Below the pieces are notes generated by a model. It saw nothing but the letters and a program-made list of their open reading frames with translations. It was not told the origin of the DNA and made no database searches. A DNA stretch of 64,000 nt, taken from NCBI GenBank assembly GCA_963767835.1, contig CAVYFY010000018.1, positions 32,722 through 96,721 of the forward strand, given 5' to 3'. The translations under genes were made by a program, and so were the position numbers. This stretch comes from SIAQ01 sp963767835. Its GTDB lineage: Bacteria; Planctomycetota; Planctomycetia; Gemmatales; Gemmataceae. Below, piece by piece: positions 1 through 7,038 of the stretch (within the stretch, counting starts at the first letter, position 1; each line of letters begins with the position of its first letter).

Positions 1-50
1 CGCCCGAGCGCGGCAGCCAGATTTTTGTGCGGATCGCCGGTGTGCATGGA

Positions 51-566
51 TTATTTCTCGCTCAGCATGCGTGCCACGGCCTTCATCACGTCCGGCTCAT
101 AATCCTTGGGGTTCTTTTCATAGTCGGACGCCCGGAATCGCTGCCATTTGCCCCGCCGATCAAATACGTATGCGAATGGCAGCCCCTTCGCCTCGAATTT
201 CTGGGTCCACATTTCGCTTGGCTCATCCAGAAGCAGGTTTCGCAACGGCGATTGCAACTCGGCCATGATTTCGCTAGCCCGAGCGATCCTCGCCATTGGA
301 TCGACGCAGACGGTGATGACAACAAGTCCCTCGTCCGCGTGTTTCTTTTGCAACTCGATATAGTGGGGCAGGGCCTCCCTGCACGGGCCGCAGCCAATCA
401 TCCAGAAATCGACGACGACGACTTTGCCGCGATTCTTGAGGATTTCCTGCTTGAGCCCGTCGTACTTGACGGGCGTTAGCATGACTTTTTTATCCTGGGC
501 CGGGCCGGCGGAGACGTATAAGCCGGCCAGGACGCCGAGCGCGAGCAAGCATCGAACTGCGGTCAT
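51..566 (-). CDS. Exported TlpA-like thioredoxin-fold protein
   Basis: Predicted periplasmic thiol-disulfide protein of the TlpA/ResA thioredoxin superfamily. From the chosen ATG at 566 (GGAGG lies 9 bases upstream) the product is about 171 residues. It has an N-terminal hydrophobic signal segment (residues 5-20) and then a thioredoxin fold with the redox motif CGPC at about residues 59-62 after the strand VVVVDFW. A cis-proline context (GLPFAY) follows near residue 125. The family normally reduces exported cysteines or cytochrome c apoproteins; the actual substrate cannot be read from context. A longer start at 584 exists but has no ribosome site. The gene stands alone beside a divergent-looking intergenic stretch. 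Confidence 0.85.
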   Translation of the reverse strand: MTAVRCLLALGVLAGLYVSAGPAQDKKVMLTPVKYDGLKQEILKNRGKVVVVDFWMIGCGPCREALPHYIELQKKHADEGLVVITVCVDPMARIARASEIMAELQSPLRNLLLDEPSEMWTQKFEAKGLPFAYVFDRRGKWQRFRASDYEKNPKDYEPDVMKAVARMLSEK

Positions 567-703
567 GATTGAATGCCTCCGCAATACCAGTTTTCGTTAT
601 GCTGCCTCAATATCAACCTGCAGCGCAAGCGCAGCCCTCGCTAGCGCTGCGGGTTGGTATACCACCGTCATCCTACCGGATCGACCCGGAAATCTCCAAG
701 AGA

Positions 704-1402
704 TCATGGCGGCGCCGTGATGCGATAGAGCGTGCCCTTGACGCGGATGCCGCCCGGTTCGCCGGCGCGCATCATTTTCGTCGTGTGCGGCAATCCCTCG
801 GTTTGCAGGGCCGCGCGAAAAGCGTGGCAAGGCATGCGGTCCACGTCGGTGAGCAAACACAGACCGCCGGGCGCGAGCACTTTGCGGACAAAGGCGATCA
901 ACGGGGCGACGTTGCGCATCTCGTAGATCAAGTCGGCGGCCAGGATCACCGGCGCCCGCAGATCATCGGGCGGAGCGCGCCAATCCAGTTGCATGGTGCG
1001 GAAGTTATCGCAACCATTGAGCCGGGCGTTGTCGGCGGCGAAGCGCAACGCGCAGGCGTCATAATCGGTGAACAGCACGTTCAGCCCCATGGTCATGGCG
1101 ACGATGCCGGGCAGGCCGAGCCCGCAGCCGATTTCCAGCGCCTCGGTCCCCGGCGTCCACGGTTCGTGCAGGATCGCCTTGGCCAGCATGCGCGACGCGG
1201 GCCAAAGGTCGGCCCAGTACGGCATGTATTCGTCCCTGGCAAAGGCGTCGTGCACCGCCGGCACGTTCATCAATCGGTCCGATTCGCCGGGGTGATCCAA
1301 CAAAAAAGTCCGACCCTCGACGATGACCGTCTCGCGCACGATCGGCCCAAGATGATCGAGCACCGCTTCCGGCCGCGGCGCGGGATAAAGTTCCTGTTGC
1401 AT
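704..1402 (-). CDS. Class I SAM-dependent methyltransferase (nicotinamide N-methylase-like)
   Basis: About 232 residues. A Rossmann methyltransferase core is clear: motif I is EIGCGLGLPGI, followed by the acidic strand end FTDYDAC and later ILAADLIYE, the pattern of the METTL/Nnt1-like protein methyltransferase group. The conserved W-P segment ADLWPASRMLA before motif I is also typical of that group. The substrate is unknown; relatives methylate lysines or small molecules. The ORF can extend to 1447, but that extension runs into the TGCTGCC-type intergenic repeat, so the ATG at 1402 is preferred. It is transcribed away from the CBS-kor operon. Confidence 0.8.
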   Translation of the reverse strand: MQQELYPAPRPEAVLDHLGPIVRETVIVEGRTFLLDHPGESDRLMNVPAVHDAFARDEYMPYWADLWPASRMLAKAILHEPWTPGTEALEIGCGLGLPGIVAMTMGLNVLFTDYDACALRFAADNARLNGCDNFRTMQLDWRAPPDDLRAPVILAADLIYEMRNVAPLIAFVRKVLAPGGLCLLTDVDRMPCHAFRAALQTEGLPHTTKMMRAGEPGGIRVKGTLYRITAPP

Positions 1403-1418
1403 GGCGTGGTTTTTATAG

Positions 1419-1512
1419 GAAAGCAGGCAGCAGGTAGCAGACAGCACGCAGCGGCGCCACTTGTCCCGCCTGCTGCCTACTGCCCACTACCTGCTACCCG
1501 CTGCCTGCTCCC
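1419..1512. repeat. TGCTGCC/TGCTACC-type inverted repeat, copy 1
   Basis: The left arm is rich in AGCAGGCAGCAGGTAGCAG steps and the right arm in the complement (CTACCTGCTACC, CTGCCTGCTCC), so the stretch can fold into a long imperfect hairpin. The same heptamer-like words recur at 16008-16165 and 58612-58680. It sits between a divergent gene pair. Confidence 0.75.
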
Positions 1513-1549
1513 TCTTGCCGCCTTTACCTGGAACATCGACAATAACCGC

Positions 1550-2017
1550 ATGGATCTGGCACGCAATCTGAAAAGCGAAACCGTGGCTCGGCTCTATCCC
1601 AGCCAGCCCTGGCTGGTGCAAGTCGGGCAGCCGGTTGCCGACGCGGTCAAATTGATGCGTGAGAAGAAGGTCGGCTGCGTGCTGGTGTGCGATCCGCAGC
1701 GGCGCATCGTCGGCATCTTCACCGAGCGCGATCTTTTGCGGCGCGTGCTGGCCCAGAGCAAACCGCTCGAGGTGCCGATGCGCGACTGCATGACCCCCGA
1801 CCCGATTAGCGTGCGGCCCCAGGATTCCATTAGTTGCGCGATCAAGCGGATGCAAAAAGGGGGCTATCGCCATCTGCCCGTGGTGATCGACGGCAAGCCA
1901 GTGGGAATCTTGTCGGTCAAGCGGATCGTGCATTATCTTGTGGAGCATTTTCCTGGGATGGTGTACAACCTGCCGCCGCATGCGCCGCCGTCCCAGCCGC
2001 GCCGGGAAGGTGCTTGA
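1550..2017 (+). CDS. Stand-alone CBS-domain pair protein
   Basis: A 155-residue protein made almost entirely of a Bateman module. CBS1 spans about residues 20-75 (QPVADAVKLMREKKVGCVLV, then GIFTERDLLRRVL) and CBS2 about 85-135 (MTPDPISVRPQDSISCAIKR, then GYRHLPVV and VGILSVKRIVHYL). Such modules bind adenosine nucleotides and tune partner enzymes. It lies 41 bases upstream of the oxoacid:ferredoxin oxidoreductase alpha subunit, and a second CBS protein follows the beta subunit, so a regulatory role on that enzyme is inferred. The ORF is open much further upstream, but that part is the antisense of the methyltransferase; the ATG at 1550 begins the conserved part. Confidence 0.85.
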   Translation: MDLARNLKSETVARLYPSQPWLVQVGQPVADAVKLMREKKVGCVLVCDPQRRIVGIFTERDLLRRVLAQSKPLEVPMRDCMTPDPISVRPQDSISCAIKRMQKGGYRHLPVVIDGKPVGILSVKRIVHYLVEHFPGMVYNLPPHAPPSQPRREGA

Positions 2018-2058
2018 GCGAGCTTTTGTTCCCTCGCAGCGCGCGGGAACGAGAAAAA

Positions 2059-3950
2059 ATGAGAGAAAAAAAGATTACCAGGAATCCTTCCGCGATGGCG
2101 GCGCACGTAAAGCCTGCCGTGCCGCCGCAGGCCAAGGCCGAGGACATTGACGCGGCCACGATTCGCTTCGCGGGAGATGTGGGCGACGGCGTGCAGGGGA
2201 TCGGCGCGCAGTTCACGGCCGCCTCGACAGCCCACGGCAACGCCGTCTGCACGCTGCCCGATCCGCCGGCTGAAATCCGCGCGCCGACCGGGGCCCTGGC
2301 TGGCGTGTCCGCCTTCCAGGTTCACTTCAGCAAACACGCCATCCACACGCCGGGCGATCGCCTGAATGCTCTGGTCGCCATGAATCCGGCCGCCCTCAAA
2401 GCTCACTTGCATGATCTGGAACCGGGCGGCGTCTTGATCGTCAATGCCGATGCGTTCACGACGCCCGATTGGGAACAGGCGGGTTACCAGGTCAATCCGC
2501 TTGAGGATGGCTCGCTGGCACGCTATCGGTTGCAGGCGGTCCGGATGGATCGGCTCAATCGCGAGGCGGTCGCCAATGTGAATCTGATCCCGCGCGAGGC
2601 CGCGCGTTGCAAGAACTTCTTCGCGCTTGGCCTGGCGTGCTGGCTTTACCAGCGCCCGCTGGAGCCGACGCTGCGCTGGATTCGCGAGACCTATGCGAAG
2701 AACCCGGCCATGATCGAAGCGAACACGCGGACCCTGAAGGCGGGATATTTCTACGATGATGCCGGCTTGATGCCGGTTTACCGCGTCGTCAAGGCGCCGA
2801 CGTCGGCTGGCCGTTATCGCCATCTCAACGGCATTGATGCGCTGGCGCTGGGGATTTTGGCGGCGGCGCGGCAGGCGCAATTGCCGCTGGTATTCGCCGG
2901 CTTCCCGGCCGCGCCCGCCGCCGATCTGCTCCATCGGCTCTGCGAGTGGAAGCAGCCCGGGGCGAAAATCATCCAGGCCGAGGACGATTTGGCCGCCATC
3001 AATCTCGTCATCGGGGCGGCGTTCGGCGGCGCTCTGGGCGTGACGGCGACCAACGGCCAGGGACTCGCGCTGCAAGCCGAATCGCTCGGGCTCGCCGTCA
3101 TCAGCGAATTGCCCTGCGTCGTCATCGACGTGCAGCGTGCCGGCCCCAGCACGGGCATGCCGAGCAAGGTCGAACAGGGCGATCTTTTGCAGGCAATCCA
3201 TGGCCGCAACGGCGAATGTCCACTGATTGTGCTGGCGATGGCGACGCCGGCGGACGGCTTCGCAATCATGCTCGAAGCGACTCGGTTAGCGATTCGCCAT
3301 ATGACGCCGGTGATCGTGCTGGCGGACGCTTATCTCGCCCGGGCCGCCGAGGTATGGCGCGTGCCGACTCTACAGGAATTGCCTTCGATCGAAGTGCGTC
3401 GGCCCGAGCAGAACGGCGCCGGCTTCTTGCCGTTCGGCGCGATGAGAACCTGGCGCGTCCGTGGGCGACTCCAGGAACGCCCGGACTGGAGCATCGGCTC
3501 GGCGGCCTGGAGAAAGAAGACCGCACGGGCAACGTCAGCTACGATCCGCTCAACCATGCGAAGATGGTGCGCCTGCGTGCCGAGAAGATCGCCCTCGTGG
3601 CCGAGACGATACCGCCGATGAGCGTGGAAGGGCCGCCGCGCGGCGAGTTGCTGGTGCTGGGCTGGGGAAGCACCTATGGCGCGATTCGCGCCGCCGCCGA
3701 GCACTGCCGCGGCAAGGGGTTCAACGTTGCGAATGCCCAGCTGTGCTATTTGCATCCCCTGCCGGCAAATGTCGGCGCCGTGCTGGAAAGTTATCGCAAA
3801 ATTCTGCTGCCCGAACTGAACGCCGGCCAACTCGCCCAGATGTTGCGCTCGGCGTTCCCGGTCGAGATCGTCAGCCTGAGCAAGGTGCAGGGCGAGCCGT
3901 TCCAGGTTGGCGAGATCGAGAGCAAGATTCAGGAGTTGGTCTCCGTTTAG
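2059..3950 (+). CDS. korA: 2-oxoacid:ferredoxin oxidoreductase alpha (gamma-alpha fusion), frameshifted
   Basis: Catalyses CoA-dependent oxidative decarboxylation of a 2-oxoacid (probably 2-oxoglutarate) with ferredoxin, together with the downstream beta subunit. The N-terminal gamma domain (about residues 30-200) starts with FAGDVGDGVQGIG. The alpha pyrimidine-binding domain follows with TNGQGLALQAESLGLAVISE and VQRAGPSTGMPSKVEQGDL. The frame breaks at about 3434: the family signature F-A-R-D-E-N-L-A-R-P-W continues one frame over, through EHRLGGLEKEDRTGNVSYD to the stop at 3950. One missing base repairs it, giving about 630 residues, the normal length. I treat it as a probable sequencing indel. 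It forms an operon with korB and two CBS proteins. Confidence 0.85.
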
Positions 3951-3952
3951 AA

Positions 3953-4070
3953 TTGGCTGGGAAATAGCTTCCTGGTTTCGTAGTGCGGGCTTCAGCCCGC
4001 TTTCTGCCGAACACGGGCTGAAGTCCGCACTACGGAACACCGTCTTGAGAAGTTATTGTTCGCGCGACGC
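3953..4070 (+). repeat. 118-bp palindromic element, copy A
   Basis: The core is a hairpin with arms CGTAGTGCGGGCTTCAGCCC and its near-complement GGGCTGAAGTCCGCACTACG. Outer flanks GGGAAATAGCTTCCTGG and AAGTTATTGTTCGCGCGACGC are also conserved in copy B at 21629-21743, which lies in the opposite orientation. It occupies the korA-korB gap, so korB expression must cross it. Confidence 0.9.
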
Positions 4071-4118
4071 TTGGTCCCACGTCGTAGACGCGGGTGGACT
4101 GTACTTTCAGGATTCCGC

Positions 4119-5129
4119 ATGGCCACCGCCGCAATGCCCTTGTTGACGCCACATGATTTCACCTCCGACCGGGAGGTTCGCTGGTGCCCCGGGTGCGGCG
4201 ATTTCTCGATCCTCGCGCAGCTCAAGAAAGTGCTGGCCGGGCTGGGTGTCCCACGCGAGAACCTCGTATTCGTCTCCGGGCTGGGATGCGCCGGCCGGCT
4301 GCCCTATTATCTCAACGCCTACGGCTTTCACGGCTCAAGCGGGCGGGCGGCAGCGCTGGCCACCGGCATCAAACTCGCCAATCCACTCGTGCAGGTCTGG
4401 GCCGTTCTCGGCGACGGCGATGCCCTGTCGGTCGGCGCCAATCATTTGATTCACGCCCTGCGCCGCAATGTCGATCTCAAAATTCTCCTCATCAACAACG
4501 AAGTGCTGGGACTTTCGAAGGGGCAGGCATCGCCGACGGCGCGCGTCGGCACGTCTACCAAGTCGAGCCCCGACGGGTCCGTCGATACGCCGCTGTGCCC
4601 ACTATCACTCGCCCTGGCCGCGGAAGCAACCTTCGTGGCCCGGACGATCGATGTGGATGTCAACCATATGAGCGAGGTGCTCGAAAAAGCAGCCGCCCAT
4701 CGCGGCGCCGCACTGGTCGAGATCTACCAGAACTGCAAGATCTTCAACGACGGCGTCTTCGATTACGCCACGGACGCCGCCATCAAGGCCGACACCGTCA
4801 TCTATCTGGAGCACGGCCGGCCGCTCCTGTTCGGCAAAGACCGCAATCAGGGTCTGCGCCTGAACGGATTCGAACCGGAGATTGTCAAGCTCGGCCAGGG
4901 GATCACGATCGACGACATGATCATTCATGATGAGAAGGCGAGCGAGCCAACGCTGGCGTTTCTCTTGAGCCGATTGGTCGGCCCGCAATTCCCCGAATGC
5001 CTGGGCGTCTTCCGCAGCGTGTATCGGCCAACTCACGAGCAGCTTCTGGACGAATCCTTTCAAAAGGGCGCGGTTCCGCGTGACTTCGACGCGCTGCTCG
5101 CCGGTGACGAATCATGGGCGGTTGCGTAA
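4119..5129 (+). CDS. korB: 2-oxoacid:ferredoxin oxidoreductase beta subunit
   Basis: The thiamine-pyrophosphate-binding subunit partnering the upstream alpha subunit; about 336 residues from the ATG at 4119. Visible signatures are the N-terminal WCPGCGDFSIL, VSGLGCAGRLPYYLNAYGFH, and the TPP motif beginning GDGDALSVG and closing with LLINNEV about 30 residues later, followed by GLSKGQASPT. These fit the KorB/2-oxoglutarate type better than pyruvate:ferredoxin oxidoreductase, but substrate choice is inference. The longer start at 4056 lies inside the palindromic repeat and is rejected. A 28-base gap leads to the next CBS gene. Confidence 0.9.
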   Translation: MATAAMPLLTPHDFTSDREVRWCPGCGDFSILAQLKKVLAGLGVPRENLVFVSGLGCAGRLPYYLNAYGFHGSSGRAAALATGIKLANPLVQVWAVLGDGDALSVGANHLIHALRRNVDLKILLINNEVLGLSKGQASPTARVGTSTKSSPDGSVDTPLCPLSLALAAEATFVARTIDVDVNHMSEVLEKAAAHRGAALVEIYQNCKIFNDGVFDYATDAAIKADTVIYLEHGRPLLFGKDRNQGLRLNGFEPEIVKLGQGITIDDMIIHDEKASEPTLAFLLSRLVGPQFPECLGVFRSVYRPTHEQLLDESFQKGAVPRDFDALLAGDESWAVA

Positions 5130-5156
5130 GAATACGTTGCCATCCTGGATGACGCC

Positions 5157-5672
5157 ATGATTTGTCCCTCCTGCTGCCATACGAATCTGCCGGGCGACGA
5201 TGTTTGCAAGCATTGCAAGCAGCCGCTCACGCCGTTCGATCTGCCGCAGCCAGACAATGCGGTTGAGCGCAGCGTCATGTGCGATCAGGTCAAGACGCTC
5301 AAGCAAAATCCGCCGGTGAAGATCGCCCAGTCGGCAACGGTCGGCGAGGCAATTGCTGTGATGGTCGCCGAGAATGTCGGCGCGATCTTAATCGTGGACA
5401 GCGACGGCTTCCTGGTGGGGATATTCAGCGAGCGCGATTTGCTCAAGAAAATCGTGGGCGAGCGTACGAATTACGCCAATTTGCCGATCACCCAATTCAT
5501 GACCCGCCGGCCCGAATGCGTCAAGACGACCGACACGCTCAACTTCGTTTTGCAAAAGATGGACGCCGGCGGCTATCGCCACGTCCCAGTGGTCCAGGAC
5601 GGCAAGCCGGTCGGCATCATCTCAGCACGGGACATGCTGCGCTTTGTGACGCGCTTGTGCCGGGATACTTGA
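5157..5672 (+). CDS. Zinc-ribbon plus CBS-pair protein
   Basis: A 171-residue protein. Residues 1-23 form a rubredoxin-like zinc ribbon (CPSCC then CKHCKQPL). Residues 45-165 are two CBS motifs with VGIFSERDLLKKIVGERTNY between them and GYRHVPVVQDGKPVGIIS near the end. It is a paralogue of the CBS protein at 1550, which lacks the zinc ribbon. It immediately follows korB, and the pair of CBS genes bracketing korAB suggests nucleotide-dependent control of ferredoxin reduction. Partner and ligand are inferred. Confidence 0.85.
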   Translation: MICPSCCHTNLPGDDVCKHCKQPLTPFDLPQPDNAVERSVMCDQVKTLKQNPPVKIAQSATVGEAIAVMVAENVGAILIVDSDGFLVGIFSERDLLKKIVGERTNYANLPITQFMTRRPECVKTTDTLNFVLQKMDAGGYRHVPVVQDGKPVGIISARDMLRFVTRLCRDT

Positions 5673-5872
5673 CCCGCCGCGAATAATCGGCTCCCTCTGG
5701 CCGTCAAGAGGAGTGAGGAGAGGTCCGAGCCGCGGATTATTCATCTCCCGTTCAGCGCCGCTTCCGCTATAATTGCTTGGATTGCCGGACATTCGCATGA
5801 ACCCGCCCGTGATTTTCTATGCACGCAACCTCGAACACCTCGATAACACCGCGACTGTTTCCGGCCCCGCCG

Positions 5873-7027
5873 ATGCCGTTGCAGCCGTTTGATTTTCATA
5901 CGCCGACGCGCGTGATGTTCGGGCCGGGAACGCTCGGGCGACTCGGTGAGGCAGCGCGTGACCTCGGGGCAACGCGGGTGTTGCTCGTGACCGACCCAGG
6001 GCTGGAGCAGGCAGGACATCCCCAGCGGGCCAAGCAATCGCTTTTGGACGCCGGCCTCGACGTCTTCGTCTTCGACGACGTCGAAGAGAACCCGACCTCC
6101 AAGCACGTCGATGTCGGCGTTAACTATGCGAACTCTCTTCGCATCAACCTGATTGTTTCCGTCGGCGGCGGCAGCGCCATGGACTGCGCCAAGGGCATCA
6201 ACTTCTTGCTCACCAACGGCGGCGCCATGGCCGACTACAAGGGCTTCGGTAAGGCGAAAAAGCCGATGCTCCCCTCCATCGGCATCCCGACGACCTCCGG
6301 CACCGGCAGCGAAGCGCAGTCCTACGCCCTGATCGCCGACGAAAAAACGCACCTCAAGATGGCCTGCGGCGATCGCAAGGCCGCCTTCGCCACCGCCATC
6401 CTCGATCCCGAGCTCACGGTCACCCAGCCGACCAAGGTCACCGCCCTCACCGGCATCGACGCGCTGTCGCACGCCGTCGAATCCTATGTGACCACGAAGC
6501 GCAACCCGGTTTCGCAGATGTTCGCCCGGGAGGCGTGGAAGCTGCTTGAAGTCAATCTCGAGAAAGTGCTGCACGAGCCTCGCGATCTGGAGGCCCGCGG
6601 CGCCATGCAGATCGGCGCCTTCCTGGCTGGCACCGCCATCGAGAACTCGATGCTCGGCGTTTGCCATGCCTGCGCCAATCCGCTCACCGCGCATTACGGC
6701 ATGACGCACGGCCTGGCGATCGGCGTGATGCTGCCGCACGTCATCCATTTCAACGCGGGCACGGTGCCGGAGCTTTACGAGGACTTGATCGAAGAAGCGG
6801 GCCTGCAAAACGGCCACGTCGGCGGCGCCGCCCAGACGCTGGCGCTGCGCGTCGCCCGCCTGATGAAGCTGGCCGGCCTGCCGACGACGCTGTCGGCGTG
6901 CGGCGTCAGCCCCGGCATCTTGCCGCTATTGTCGGAGGAGGCGGCGCAGCAATGGACCGCGCGCTTCAATCCGCGCCCGGTCACGGAGAGGGAGATCCTG
7001 GACCTCTATCATGTGGCCCTCTCCTGA
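5873..7027 (+). CDS. Iron-containing alcohol dehydrogenase
   Basis: A group III (Fe-dependent) NAD(P)-linked alcohol/aldehyde oxidoreductase of about 384 residues. It has the nucleotide-binding GGGSAMDCAKGI near residue 100, the GTGSEAQSYA segment, and the metal-binding region including GIDALSHAVESYV and YGMTHGLAIGVMLPHVIHFN, which carry the Asp/His ligands of the family. The substrate is unknown. The start at 5873 (MPLQPFDFHTP) matches the family N-terminus; a further in-frame ATG at 5819 would add 18 unconserved residues. It is convergent with the next gene, with only 11 bases between stop codons. Confidence 0.85.
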   Translation: MPLQPFDFHTPTRVMFGPGTLGRLGEAARDLGATRVLLVTDPGLEQAGHPQRAKQSLLDAGLDVFVFDDVEENPTSKHVDVGVNYANSLRINLIVSVGGGSAMDCAKGINFLLTNGGAMADYKGFGKAKKPMLPSIGIPTTSGTGSEAQSYALIADEKTHLKMACGDRKAAFATAILDPELTVTQPTKVTALTGIDALSHAVESYVTTKRNPVSQMFAREAWKLLEVNLEKVLHEPRDLEARGAMQIGAFLAGTAIENSMLGVCHACANPLTAHYGMTHGLAIGVMLPHVIHFNAGTVPELYEDLIEEAGLQNGHVGGAAQTLALRVARLMKLAGLPTTLSACGVSPGILPLLSEEAAQQWTARFNPRPVTEREILDLYHVALS

Positions 7028-7038
7028 CGGAAATCGAA

